DNA of 64,000 nt from Strix aluco (Eukaryota > Chordata > Aves > Strigiformes > Strigidae). Below are positions 14,801 to 29,800 of this stretch, one piece after another. The notes under the pieces were generated by a model. The model was not told where the DNA came from. It saw only the letters and a program-made list of their open reading frames with translations, and ran no database searches. A program made the position numbers and the translations under genes. Where the stretch lies: assembly GCF_031877795.1 (NCBI RefSeq), contig NC_133938.1, positions 16,834,920 to 16,898,919 on the forward strand, given 5' to 3'. Position 1 is the first letter of the stretch. Every line of letters begins with the position of its first letter.

Positions 14801-17800
14801 AAACCTGCCAGCTTCTGCTTTCACTCTTGGTCTCTGTTTTTTCTCCCAGTCTAGGACCTCCATAATTTGCCTCAACAAATATTCACTAACCTCTCCTCCA
14901 TACTGTCAATACCTGCATAGCTCAACCTATACCAGTAACAGACCAGATGCCTGGCTGATCCCTTTTCAAGTCAAATCCCCATCTTAAGTAATGCTTCCAT
15001 CACAGATGTAATTTTTTGGAAAAAAGGAAGATTAGGATAAGAAACCTTCTCTTATCAACCATTTGGCCCACAAGTCCTGCTAGGAGCCAACTAAAAAAAG
15101 CACAGGAAGAAAAGTTGCCAGCGTACCAGGAAAGCATCTTGGACATTATCATCATCTCCTAACTATACCTACATACACAGAATACATAAAGGCACTTCCA
15201 AATAACAGGAAAATCATGAAGCTGTTCCTTTTTCTTATTTCAGTCATAGATCATCCTCAAACAAAGACTGTATCAAGACAAGCTGTAACAATCTGCAGTC
15301 TCCTCTCTTTTAAGGGCCATGGGAGGCCCTTCCACTAGGGAAATCTAAGAATTGCTGAAAACTAAAGTATAAAATGGGAAAAAACCCCACAAATCCAAGA
15401 AAAACCCCACCCCAAAAACCCTCTTTTTACAAACATATTTCAGGGAGCTAAAACATCCTGGAAGAAAAAAAAAATAATACCCAGGTAAAGACAGCAGGAA
15501 CACCAATTATCACCTAAATTATTTGGTACAACAGTAGATGTCCAGGACGATTTAATGGTTTGTTCACTTTTACCCTAGAAAATATACAAAACAGTTAACG
15601 GAAAGAAGAGATAAGCAAAATAAGACTACCAGTATGTCCCCGTAGAAGCACAAAAGCTCTCCTTGTTTAAACATCTTGAGAATGAGGCAATTGCACATGG
15701 AGAAAAACACAGTAAAACGTTGTTTAATGACAATCATAGAAAAATAGATCAATTGATGGCAAAACCCATAAAGCAGATAAGGCATCTGCTGCAACAATTT
15801 AGTGGACTGAGCATTAGAAATGATGTGGTAAAAGGATTCAGGATGTACAATAATGATCTAAAGATTAACTGAAGTACAAACCATTCTGCATCTTTTAGTT
15901 ATGGGAGAAAATACAACAAAACAGAAGGAAAATGTGAAATTAGCAAATGTCAGTTTCTTGGACTTGGTAGAATTTGGTTCAAAGAATACAGAAGTAAAGG
16001 GATACTGAATTTCAAGAAAGCAAATACTTTCCCCATCTCATAAGACATAATGAAAAGAAGTAACAAAATCCAGCAGCAAGTCAAGATGCTATAATTCAAG
16101 TGCATCATGGCAATAGTCCTTTACACATACAGGAATTTACTTACTTTGCCAAACAGGCAGCTTTACAAACTGCTCAAACACTCAAGGATTACAAATCTTT
16201 AAGTGGTATCGAGCAGACATACTGTAAAAGGGTATATCACAATCACTATATGACGGAGATAAAGAAACAAAACAGCCTAATGATAGCCAGAAGGCCTAAA
16301 GGGAATATGACATTTCACAAGGGAAAAGTTATTAAAAAGAGAGTGGGTTGACCACTTAAGATGAATGCCTAAAGTTTCAAAAACTGGAAAGATAATAGTG
16401 GCATCTTTAGCACAAGTGAAAGCTGTGGGTGGTTCCCCAAAAATGCAGACAAAGTCAAAATCTGTAACTTGTACCATTAATAAAATACTGGCATGATCAC
16501 GGAGAAGCACAAAATGTCATAAGTCTACTTTAATACTGTACTGTACTCTGTTACACAGCCTCATGAAACATTACTAGAGGTGGGGGGTATACCAAGGAAT
16601 ACCAAAGGATGCAGTGAAAAACTCTTTTAATACATCAAGTTCAGAAAACTAATAGGTCAAATCTCATGTGACAAATTACCATAAGCAAGCAGTCCACTGA
16701 TACAGTAAACAGAAATGTAAAACTGATGGGAAATCAGTCCTTGTAAATTGGCAATACTTATTGTTATTACACTTGGGTTAATCTAATGAATCTCCACTTC
16801 AGCGTCAGGAACAATTTACTTCTGTAATTTCAGATCCCTAGACAGCAAATTCTGACTTCTGAATTTAGCTCATATGGAGATAGACTGAATACCTCTAACA
16901 CTCTGTACTAAACAGTGGAAACATATCCACAAATTTACACTTATTTGCATGGGAATCACAGTGCCATAAACCTTCCATTAAGGGGTTACTAATGCTTTAT
17001 AATGAAAAAGGAAAAGCTATGAAATAAAGAAAACAAATTATTTTCTTGGCAAACAAGCAGGAAGGTCAATTCCCTCCTTGGCAAGGTTGAAACAATCAGT
17101 CCTAGATCATTTCCGTCAAGAAAGAGAACAAACAGAGGGATTCCCCTTTGGCAGCACCAGGAGGAAATAACAGGTTTTCTCCTTCCTGACTGGAACGTGA
17201 AGAGGTTCTCCTCTACTTCACCTTGGTGAAAACGCTGATGGCTACACACTGCCATGTTTCACAGCACTGCAGCTTCCAAGTTCAGCCTACCACTTCAACC
17301 GCCAGCGAAGAAGTTTGTACCTTTGCTCCTAGAAGCCTCTTAGTGCAGCCTCCCCATGCTGTCTGGTCCCCAGAATTGAGAAACTCAGCTAACTTCAAGT
17401 CAGCATCTCACTGTGTCTTTTTCTTCCAAGAAGCTAGCAGCAAATCCTCTTTTTCCTCAAAAAAAAAAAAAATTTAAAGGAACCCAGGCAGCTACAGTTG
17501 AATTATACCCCTTGATACGCCTCACAACATTTACGCTAGACTGGAACATTATTTCTGCTCTACAGCCCATTTTTACCAGCTGCTTCTCCTAGCCAAGGGG
17601 CAACAGATTATTCAACAGGGTTTTTCCAACTGTAATCTTTTCTTGGACTTCATGGCCTGTCTTCTTGCTTTCAAGTCTGCCTTATATATGCATGCTACAC
17701 AGTACACGGACTTCCATGAAGGCATTTTCCATACTACACATACGTTACACAGTACATACATACAGGCAAGTTCCCCTCTGCTCCCCAGTAGAGATGTTGG

Positions 17801-20800
17801 GCTGGAGCAAACTGCAAGATTTTTCTTGAAATAGCCTTTCCTAGATGCATATTTCCTCAGAAAGATGAGAGAAAATCTGCCTGTGCACATACTGGATAGG
17901 TTGCTCCCATGCTTCAAGCCCAGTTATGATGCAGAAGAGAGGTTGTGCACAGTTTCCTTCGTTTTAGAATTTGGGGTCTGTCTACCTGCTTCGCAAGCAT
18001 GAAGAGTCTGAAGGTCTTCACGTCTGCCTGTGGTGCTTACAGACCACCACTAGATTACTGTCAGGACAAACCACTGGCTGAAGCCAACACTAATACTTTT
18101 ATTGTTATCTCATCCTCCACCTCTTTACTTACTCACGTACTCCTCCTCCGTAAGTGGTCTGGATCTAACTTGCTGCAATACGGACAGCAGAATTTTGGAG
18201 AGGAGGCTATAATTTCAAATAAATCTTTGTGCAATAGATGTCTCAGTCAGCAACTCTCTAGCTGGGACACTCCAGAAACCCTAATGCAATACCATTAATT
18301 ACAAAACAGTTCATCCAAAAGAATTCAGCATGGGTTACAAAACACTGGATTGTTACTTTAAAAAACAGGCGCCTACTGGTTCATAAAGGAATCCCTTTCA
18401 AGAAAAAAAATGAATGATTGCTCAAGATAGTAAGATGGACAAATTCTGGTTTCTTTTGGAATCATCCCAAAAATCTTCTCAAAGGTCAAGTAATTGTAGT
18501 CAGACATTATAAATATTTAGCTATGCATGCTGCAGATTCAGACTATACATATTACTTATAGTTAGCAATGACTAGTTTTCTGCTTTCCATCTATGTTGTG
18601 TAACACAAGATTTCAATGAAAAACGTAAGTAGATGGGAAGGAAAAGTGACTATTTTTTTTTACAGTAAAAGTTGTGTATCCTGGCATCTGTTGCTCTGCA
18701 TCGCTTTTGTCAGCAGAGACTGATGTTCAGATAAAGAAGCAGCATGTGAAAAATGACACTGCAATGGCTGCAGTAACAAAACTAGAAAACTTCAGATGAC
18801 CTACAAGAAAATGTAACAAAGTATTCAGTAAGAAAAGCTGAAGTTTTAATTAAAAAACCCCACAAACCAAAACCCAGCACTGGGAAAAAACAGCAGCAAG
18901 TATTAATACACAGAAGTGCTGTGTTTAAGAAACAGACTACAGACCAAATTCTATTTCCCCTTGAACAGTACAAAGTCGCCAGAGCCTGACTACAGTTGTG
19001 CAGTGAAGAATGACTATTGTAAGCTAGCTCCCTGCTTTTGTAAAGCTGGCAGAGCTGCTTTTGTGCCAGCTGCTGCGAGCTAGAGAGGAGTAATGAATTC
19101 TACTGTCAATCTTCTGCTGGCATAGGTTAAAGCCAGCTTGGGGTCTGTTCCAACTCATGCCAAGGCCAGCAGTTCAGCCAGGGATTTGTATCCTTAATTC
19201 CTGTGTCATGTATACCACGTACTACACAAATGTGAAAAGAAATTGCTTCCTAAGAAAGACTAGAGAATCTTAAATAAACCACCCCACACTTTTCAACATT
19301 TGTAGAGAATGCAGAGGAGGAAATAATGCTTGAAACGTGCCAGCTCTAGCACATTTTTTTTTCTGGATGAAGTAGTATTTTTGAAATGAGGTTGTAATAT
19401 GACAATAAAAAGAACTGATCCATGCACCACACTAATAGCAGTGACTTCTTAAAGCAACTGAGTTACATATGAAAAGCAGAAAGCAGAGACTTTAAGCTCT
19501 GTTGGTTTTACATGAAGTTATTCACAAATGGTAGTGCAGAAGGAAGCGCCCTAGGAAGACAGTATGAAAAATTAAGGAAAACACCAATGCTATGAATACT
19601 TGAGGCTATCTGTAATGTATTTAAATATAAATGGTTTTTGATAAGCTTAAAATCACTGATAAAACAGATATCTAATACACATTTTTAATGACAGGAAAAT
19701 AAATAATCCAATATAAATACTACATTTAAAAAGATTTGGTTCCATTACATTTATATTACTCTTTGAATTCCAAGATGATTTTCTAAGTCTGTCGACATAT
19801 TTGCACACACTAAAGAAAAAAAACTTATTTAATCTTCCTAAATCTATTACTGTGACTACTGCAACCTACTAATGTGATCTAACCCTTAGTTATTTAAAAA
19901 CAATAGACTACAAAAGAAAATTCTCTTTGAGCACAGAACTCAAGTCATCCAAGGAAATAACTCTCATTTCTGCCAGCTCATCTTGAGACAGGGAAGTGCT
20001 CCAAAATTACTAACACCATCCAGCCTTCTGGGAAGCAATTGCAATGAATCAGTTAAAGCAAAGTAAGTGTTCACCACCATAAAGCAATGGCATTTAGTAG
20101 AGAAGAACCTCTGATACTTGTTTAGCAGATTTTCTTCCCCACACAAGAATTAAGTGGCAAACATGCCAGTATTCTCATGTGCACCAGCCAGTGTCACCAC
20201 GGACAGTAAGAAGCCCCTGGATGGAACTGGTACAAAAATGCTTTTGATATTTTTGGCTGAGTAATTCAAGCATGAACTGCACCAGTACTACTGACATAAA
20301 AAACAATGCTACAACTGATTCTGTACGCATCCCTGTATGGGTGGCAGTTTTACAACAGGAAAGCTACAGGAAACAGTCTGGTATTGCTCTGTGCTCCAGC
20401 TCCTTGAAGGATATGGTCCACTGAAAGCAGTGGGCTTTGCAAAGCTTTTAAGGCCAACCAGACTGTATTTTCCAAGCACCTAAATATTCTGTCACTGCCT
20501 ACTGATATCTTCAAATCCCCCAAAGTCTTCTACAACAACTTATTCTGAAACAACGTTCACATGCTATTCTGAATATATTGACAAAAAAGAAAATTACTGT
20601 ATAAAAGACCTAACACTGATGTTTAAGAAAGCATTATTTTTTAATTCCATTAAACTAAATGCATGTGATTAAAGACAGAAAACTATCTAAGCTAGATTCA
20701 TGCAACATGTTACTGAACCCAGCAGAAGAGATATTCTATTTGTTTGGTTTAACCTCATTAAGATTTATTTAATTAATTGTGTCTTAAAGTATCTACTGTA

Positions 20801-23800
20801 AACCAAGTCTGTTGCAGTTATTTCTCTTCTAGAAATAGGATCACCTTATATGATAAGGATGAATAAACAACTTTTTCATTAAATATCTGTAGTTAAAAAA
20901 AACAACTCTGACCATTAACATAATAAATATCAAGGGTCTGTTGGATTTAGGAATTTTTTTGTGAGGGGGATTGGTTTGAGGGGTTTTTTTTGTTATGCAA
21001 AGCCTAAGGCGGCAATTCTCAGGAAAATAAGGTGTACTTCCCAAACCAGAATGTATAATTTGGCAGTTGCATCCTTCCTTTCCTTAGTGGAAAAAGCAAT
21101 ACTCTTACCATATGAAGTCACTTTGAAGGCATCCGAAATAAAGGACTGAAGAGAGTCAGGACACTAATTTATCCTGAAGAAAGAAAAGACTACTTTATAA
21201 AAGAATGTAGACTGTAAAAAACATCCAAGAGGCAGCAGTTAAACCTTTCTTGGAATAGTTACAGTCGAGGAGAGAATGGACACCAACCACCAACTAAATA
21301 TTGTATAACAGGTGATAGAGACAAGCATCACCAAACAGAAAACTATCGTAACCCATTCAAATGCAGATTTTTTCCAAACCCAGGCTCTAAAGGAAGAAGA
21401 GAGTTGTGTAACACTTGTTTTTTTAAACCCCATTTCTTAAGATTCCTTATAAAATAAGTGCAGTTAATGAGAAGACTATCAAGTGGTGTAACAATTACAG
21501 TGTTATAGAGCGTTAGGTGACAGGTAAGGAGTAGAAGACATGAGGAGAGGTCATGGTTACTCCAAGTTGTAACCACATAAGCAACATGGTTATATGCTTT
21601 AGGTTACTCTAAGTAATTGTGGAGTGCTACCAATTCATCCTGAAAGCAATTCTTACAAGCTGGTTTTAGAGAAGACAGAAATAAGAGCTTATCACAAAGT
21701 TCTCCAAGAACTGTCACTACTGATGATAAAAGGCACCTAGCAAGAAGAAAGCAAGCACCATGTTGTTTGGCAGCTATCCACAATATCTGCACACCAGTGG
21801 ATTTATCCAGCTGCTTCCCGAAGTTCTGCAGAACTCCCGTGAGCAAGCAGAAATCTGTACTACATGGCTAATTTATATTTCTGGAGAAAGAAAAAAAGAA
21901 AACCCCCAAAAATTTAAAACATTCTGCAAAGGACCTTCACACTAAAAGGGCCATTTGCTGTGAAACACAGAAAACAGCCAAAGCTAAACCACAAACTCCT
22001 GTTTCATAAACAATTGCAGGAAATGCTAAAATCCTTCCGTAACATACTCATCTTAAAACTAGAAGACTAACATTTTATAACCCATAATAATCCTGCATAA
22101 ATGTTCTCTGAAACACCATTGCACTTCCTCAATAATACGTAGTTGTAATTACGAAAAGTATTTTTTTTCAAAAGATTCTGCTAAGCCTAAAAACAACATC
22201 CGATTCAACAACGTATATTTACAGCCCTTCTCTTATCTAGTGCTTGTGGAGAAGGAATTTTCTGGTGGGCACAGGGGAAGTTTTGGATAACACAACATTC
22301 ATGTATACTACACCAATCCTACTCCTCCCGTCTGCCCACAGAGTGATGGAGGAGGATCTTGCCATACAGGAACGTACAGCTGAAAGTCACGCAGAATGAG
22401 GTAGCACAGAATGAGGAATTACTCTGAGCTGACCGTGGCACTCAAGGCTACACAAACCAGTAGTTAACAGCTCCCCACTGTTAAAGAAATGTGGATAAAG
22501 AAACGTGAGAGAGCTCTGTCTGTGTTCAGCTTTTGTTCCAGGCTGAACACCACTAAGCAGCAAGCTCATCCCATTTCAATTGCAAGTACCTCCACTGCAA
22601 TTCCAGGTATGGACTTACAGAATGAGAGCCATAAACCTCGAATTAATTTTAACTGGGGGGGAGCCAAAAGGCGAAGAAATAAAAATAAATTCTCTCTTAC
22701 TTAACTGTAATGCAACTACAGTAAAAATTTAAATCCCCTCATAGAGCCTTTGTCACAACAACTATGCTGGCATAACTGTGCTGAGAGCGCCTGCTGGCAG
22801 AGACACAGCTTATGTCGACAGAAGATGCTTTTCTGCTGACAGAGCAGTCCCATCATTTCAAACAAACTTTGTTCTTTCCTTTCAGAAGAGGAATTTTCTT
22901 TCAACATGCTGCTTCCTTGACCTGTCTGCACTGCCACAGCTGGGCCTGCTCCACCAACTTACATGAACAGATTCACATAATTTCCAAATGAGGAATTGCA
23001 TTTCTCAAGTCAAAACACTTCTCTATTTTAACTTTCTATAGTTACTTTTTGAACTTGAAACTTTACATTCACTAAGTAGGATAAATACCAATTACTGTGA
23101 CACTGGTATCAACCAACATAGCTCTATTCTGGGCATACAGATGAGGCTCAAGCTTATGGATACTTAAGTTACTTCAACATCATGAAAAAGAATACTCTCA
23201 CAGAATCACAGAATCATCTAGGTTGGAAAGGACCTTCAAGATCATCTAGTCCAACCATTAACCTAGCACTGACAGATCCCAACTACACCATATCCCTCAG
23301 CGCTATGTCAATTCGCCTCTTGAACACCTCCAGGGATGGGGACTTCACCACCTCCCTGGGCAGCCCATTCCAACACCTAACAACCCATTCTGTAAAGAAA
23401 TACTTCCTAATATCTAGTCTAAACCTTCCCTGGTGCAACTTGAGGCCATTACCTCTTGTCTTATCGCTCATTACTTGGTTAAAGAGACTCATCCCCAGTT
23501 CTCTGCAACCTCCTTTCAGGTAGCTGTAGAGGGCGATGAGGTCTCCCCTCAGCCTCCTCTTCTCCAGACTAAACACCCCCAGTTCCCTCAGCCACTCCTC
23601 ATATGACATGTGCTCCAGACCCTTCACCAGCTTCATTGCCCTTCTCTGGACACGCTCGAGTAACTCAATGTCCTTTTTGTAGTGAGGGGCCCAAAACTGA
23701 ACACAGTAATCGAGGTGGGGCCTCACCAGTGCTGAGTACAGGGGCAGGATCACTTCCCTGTCCCTGCTGGCCACGCTGTTTCTGATGCAAGCCAGGATGT

Positions 23801-26800
23801 CATTGGCCTTCTTGGCCACCTGGGCACACTGCTGGCTCATGTTCAGCCGGATGTCAATCAACACCCCCAGGTCCCTCTCTGACTGGCAGCTCTCAAGCCA
23901 CCCCTCCCCAAGCCTGTAGCGCTGCTAGGGAAAAAAGCTAAGGAAGTGTTATACAGATTTCAGAAGAGGAAAATGGTTAAGTAACAAAAGAAACTGATGC
24001 ACACAAGAGATAATCCACTCTTGATATTAAATTGGTTTATTTCCCAAGCCTTCTGCGCAACTTACATACTCTACTTTGAAAGATTAAAAGGTGAACTTTA
24101 CCCGCTATTACAAAAGCAATTTTTCCTTCTTTTCTACAAAAGGAAATGTGAAAAACCAAGCACTAAAATACCAGGGAAAAACCCACCTGTGTATAAATTA
24201 TTTTATTTTTAAAATACAAATGACTACTCAAGATCATTGCTTGAATACTGCCTTTCCAATCATGTACTGCAAGAAGATGTACAGCAGTAACATACTGAAA
24301 AAACTGCATTTTCAGTTTTTGCTGCATTAACTTGAGTTAATTACTTGACAAGGGGACCAAGGTTATTCATGCTCTGGGAACCTTTCCTAAATATCATTAT
24401 TAACAGATGAGCAAAAGAAAATATTTTAAAAATGGGAAATTGTTTCTGATCTCACTTCCTGGAGCTGAGCTCTAGAAGGGCTTCTTCACTTGGGTGCAAC
24501 AGCACACACAACCTGAATGGCTAAAGTGCCAGTGCTGAATAGTCCTTCACGGAGCACTGGGAAATACAGTAGAAAGACATACAGAGAACTGAGAAAACTT
24601 CATCTGCCCAGGTGCTTCTGTAATGAACTTTCCAGGGTAGCTCACACCACCATAATGTCTAAATTTTCCCCCTAAACACCCAGAATTTGGCTATTCTTGA
24701 ACTAAATGAAAATCAGTCCAGACCTCTGGCTCTCAGAAATGTGTGCAAATGCCTGTTTAATCCCTACTGCTAGAGTCAGAGAGCACCAGTAGGTCTTAAT
24801 TACTTGGACCAGCCTCAGCTGGGACTTCTACCCACACTCCCTGCTCTGGGGTCCAAGAATAGACTAGACTATTTCAGTTGGAAGGGACCTACGACGATCA
24901 TCTAGTCCAACTGCCTGACCAATTCAAAGCTGACCAAGTTAAGGCATGGTATTAAGGGCGTTGTCCAAATGACTCTTAAACACTGATAAGCTTGGGGCAT
25001 CGACCACCTCTCTAGGAAGCCTGTTCCCACTGTTTGACCACTCTCTTCATAAAGAAATGCTTCCTAATGTCCAGTCTAAACCTCCCCTGGCACAGCTTTA
25101 AACCATTCCCATGCGTCCTGTCACTTGATACCAAGGAGAAGAGATTGGCACCTCCCTCTCCAATAAGATTGCCCCTCAGACTCCTTTTCTCCAAACTAGG
25201 CAAGCCTAGAGTCCTTAGACACTCCTCACAGGACATTCCTTCCAGCCCTTTCGCCAGCTTTGTTGCCCTCCTCTAGATGCATTCAAGGACCTTCACATTC
25301 TTCTTAAATTGTGGGGCCCAGGACTGCACACAGTATTCAAGGTGAGGCTGCACCAACGCTGAATACAGCAGGATAATCCCCTCTTTTGACCAGCTGGTTA
25401 TACTCCTGTTTGATGCACCCCAGGATGCAGTTTGCCCTCCTGGCTGCCAGGGCACATGCTGACTCCTATGGAGCCTGCTGTCAACCAGCATCCCCAGATC
25501 CCTTTCTGCAGGGCTGCTTTCCAGCCACTCCACTCCCAGTTTATACTTGCGCCCATCATTACTCCATCCTAGGTGCAGAATCTGGCATTGCGACTTGTTA
25601 AATTTCTAGATTCCGCTGCAAGGTGTCTTGTCCCTCCAGAGAGTCAAACACACCTCCCAGTTTGATATCAGCAGCAAACCTGCTAATGGTGCATTCAATT
25701 CCTTCATCCAGATCACTGATAAATATATTGAACAGCACTGGCCCTAGAATTGAGCCCCAAGGAACACTGCTGGTGACTGGTCGCCAGCCAGATGTAGCCC
25801 CATTCACTACAACCCTTTGAGCTCTGCCCTTCACCCAGCGCACTGTGAAACCACTCATCTCAGAGTTGGACAACTTGTCTGGAAGGAAGCTGTGAGGGAC
25901 GGTATCAAAAGCATTACTAAAATCCAGAAAAAATACATCCACTGCCTTCCCTTCATCCACTAGGTGGGTGACATTATCACAGAAGGATATCAAATTAGTT
26001 AGAACAGGACTTTCCCTTTGTGATCCCATGCTAACTGTGCCTGATGACTGCATTACTCTTTAAATGCCTTTCAATAATACTCAGTATAATCTTCACCATA
26101 ATTTTTCCAGGAACTGAGGTTAGACTAACAGGTCTGTAGTTCCTTGGGTCTTCCCTCACGTCCTTCTTGTAAATTGGAGTAACGTTGGCTAGCTTCCCAT
26201 GTCCTGGTTTTGGCTGGGATAGAGTTAATTTTCTTCCTAGAAGCTGGTATAGTGCTGTGTTTTTGATTTAGGATGAGAATAATGTTGATAACACACTGAT
26301 GTTTTAGTTGTTGCTAAGCAGTGTTTACATTAAGTGAAGGATGTTTCAGCTCCTCACACCACCCCACCAGTGAGTGGGCTGGGGGGCACCAGAAGCTGGG
26401 AGGGGACACAGCTGGGACAGCTGACCCCAGCTGCCCAAAGGGATATTCCAAACCATAGTTCATCATGCTCAGTATATAAACTGGGGGGAAAGCTGGCTGG
26501 GGGCTGCTGCTTGGGAACTGCCTGGGCATCAATTGATGGGTGGTGAGCAATCGCATTGTGCATCACTTGTTTTGTATATTCTAACTCTATTATTATAAAT
26601 TTCCCCCCCTCCCCTTCCTTTTCTGTCCTATTAAACTGTCTTTATCTCAACCCACAAATTTTACTTCCCCCCTCCCCCCTCAATTCTCTCCCCCATCCCA
26701 TTGATGGGGCAGGAGGTGAGCGAGTGGCTGTGTGGTGTTTAGCTGCCTGCTGAGTTAAATCACGACATTTGGTCATCAGGAACCTCCCCAGCCTCACGAG

Positions 26801-29800
26801 ACCTATGATGTCTTGAGAGTAGTATGATCGAGAGGGCTCCTGCCATAACATCTGCTAGCTCCTTCAGTACTCTGGGATCAATCCCATCAGGCCTCATGGA
26901 CTTGCGAACATTCAGCTGATTTCTTACAATTTCAGTGTCCACAAATGGAAAGTCACTGTTCCCACACTCGTGGTCCTGATTCAGGGGACCAGGCAGCCCA
27001 TGGTCTATCAATATTATTAAAGACTGAGGCAAAAACCACACTGAATGTCTCTGCTTTTTTTCTTCATCTCCATTAGTCAGATGACCATTTTCAACAAGTA
27101 TCGGTCCAATGTTTTCTTTAGACCTCCTCTTGCTATTAACATATTTAAAGAAGCCCTTCTTGTTATCAGAAACAACACTGGCCAGTTTCAACTCTAACTG
27201 AGCTTTGGCTTTTTGTGTTTTTTCCCTGCGTACACGAACCACAGCTCTGTAATCTTCAATTTCACTTAAAACCAATGGGTTTCTAGCTGACAACTCTGAT
27301 GGCAAATGTTACAACCATATTTCAAATTGCAAAGAGAAAAAAAGAGGAAAAAAAAATTAATCAAAACCATGAAGAGTTTGGGCTTGAATTTCAAAAGTAC
27401 ATCACACATTTTTTAATACTCCTGGGAAAAAACACAGCACAAACAGGAAGCTCAGTTACAACTAAAATTCTTTTAATATACCTTTTTTTCCCCCTTTGAA
27501 ATAATATACCATGCTTTAGGGAAGCATATTATTTACATTTGTTACATCTGAAGAAAAGAATGTACTTTAAGAACCCTAACTAGGAATCACTGGTCAACCA
27601 CAATAAGCTATGATATTAAGCTGATACATATCCTTTTCAGTAACAATGACAACAGGGTGGAGCGTTCAAAATGGTATTTATACCAACAAAAATTGTTTCT
27701 TTAAAGTTTAATTTTGAAGTTCGAGATTATTGTCTGTTCTGGAAACCAAGAAAACAATTCTGCACAAGTCTGAATTCTGGAGACTTAAAAGGCCACACCC
27801 AAAAATACGGTAACATGAAGAGTGATGAGCTAGTAACTTTTGAGAAAAATGTGTTATTCCAAATGCAGTGACTGGATGCTGATAAGCACGTAATTTTTGC
27901 TGTAGTGTTTTAAAAAGACAGCTCTCCTCAACTATCACTTCAACTCTCTTGGGGAGGGGTTAACATATCCACAGAGGAACTTGCAGAAGGGAATGGATGT
28001 CTACATTTCTGCTGGTCAATATAGTAATTTAGCATTTTAACAGAAACCGATATTCACCAGACATTGCTACATTTGCATGGACCGCTGCTGAAGCAGCTCA
28101 GGTACATACACACTCATTATTCCCCCAATGTAGCTGTGAGTGCCCTAGTTTCTTAAATTGTCCAAGTATGATTCAGCTGAATATATTTCAATACTGGAAT
28201 TCAGTAATCGCACTGAAATTTCAGTGTTGACGTATTAGAAGACAAAGAAATAACATTTTTGCTGAATATTTTTTAAAATGGCTGGTAATTTACTGAATAA
28301 ACTGAAGTTTAATCCATGAGATTATGTAATCTCCATTTGTAATGCTAAAGACCCAGAAACGTATTATTCCTTTTTGCTATATTTAACTAATAAGCACACA
28401 AACTGAGGAACCACCTTACCTGACAGAGTTTTGCCTCCTGTTTTCTATTTTCATTAAAATTCGTACATCTGACTGAGGAGACACTGTGTATATTTTTAAT
28501 CTGAAAAAAGAATAACATGCAACAGAGATGAAGAAACAATGACATACAATGACTTTTCTTTCTATCGTCAGTAAAAGACGGGATATCTTTTGCATGTCAA
28601 CAGCCACAAGTATGTATTTCTTCATGAAGACAATAATTTGCCACATAATAAGTATTTCCTATAAATGAGGGCTGTAATTACTAGTATGTTTTTCTAATTA
28701 CTCTAAAGAAAAGGTTCATTGTCACACCCACTGAAGTTAATTATGGTTACATTTTTTAGAATTACAACTGCTTTATTTGATCTTTATGCCATGAGTCAAT
28801 TTCTTAATTTTTTCCTGGTTTAAATTTGGTGGCTATACTCCAGGTTAGTTGGTTGGTCAATGTTAGGATGGTTTTCATCACAGGAATTAAAGATGTACTG
28901 CTGACTGGGAACTCATCTCTGCATGCTGAAAATGCAGCTAGTTTAAGCAATTTATTCAGAACCATTCCCTTCTTTTATTGGGGCATTAGATGAACTAGGC
29001 AGAAAAGTTATTCAATACACACCTTTGACAGACTACAGGATCTGACTCCACTGGATCAATGTATGGCTTAAGGATATCAGCGAGTATTTTATCGTCAGGC
29101 ACCCTTTCAGCAAAGATAAAAATCAAATACGTAAGACATGGTTCATCATGTACACAAGAATCTACTATCTGAGTCATTTGGAGGAGGCTGTATATTTGCA
29201 CGCTACAGTGGCACAACTGAGTAGTTTACGGGAGGATCATAAATGTGTATCAATACAGCATAGATAATTGACAGCTTTATCTCAATTTCAACACTGGGAC
29301 TTCACTGACATCTATAAGGAGTAAACAGATCCGTATCTCTAGTTTCTAACCCTGCAGCAGAAACATGCTGTTCCTGCAGCCCTAGAACTAGACAAGGGCA
29401 TACTTCTCATCCTCCTTCAGGCTAGGAAAAAAGGAGAAAGATTTGTCAACAGAAGCTTATTTTTTTGGCCTTTGCAAAATGTGCTTGTGGGCTTTCCTAC
29501 AAAGCAAACAATGCAACCATTTCATCCTATATGAAGGTCAGCTCCAGTGTGCAGGCGAAGAGGGATGGCAAATCTTGCCTGAATGTCTGCTCCATGAGAA
29601 CAGAGTATGTTAGGTGTACAGGATATCACTATCACAAATATACAAGCTGCTCTGCTTACATAGAGAAAAGGACTAACAATCATTTAGCCTGATTTGAAAA
29701 GCCTTCTAGCTTTCAAAGAGGAAAAGACCACACAACTTTAAGTATTTTTTCAATTTAAATGTCCTTTTAATTAAGACTAGAAATAATATTCGAGTTTACC

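Larger units (their letters stand above)
10191..28419 (-). other. ZNHIT6: ZNHIT6 intron 8 (18.2 kb)
   Basis: The largest intron. From 10191 to about 23197 it is AT-rich unique-looking sequence with simple runs (AAAAC-type tract at 10258-10281, poly-A at 17460-17473) and a nested inverted repeat (19024-19083). From 23198 to 27305 it is dense in retroelements (two CR1 copies and an LTR). No additional ZNHIT6 exon was recognised. Confidence 0.85.

Noticed and set aside
17945-18298. 117-codon plus-strand open frame in intron 8
   Set aside because: No domain, no conserved blocks, no promoter or splice context. Length is not exceptional for an 18 kb intron.
25598-27305. Reverse-transcriptase-like frames as a cellular or viral gene
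   Set aside because: The protein blocks and 3' tail are those of a CR1 LINE, with frameshifts and a broken active-site motif.
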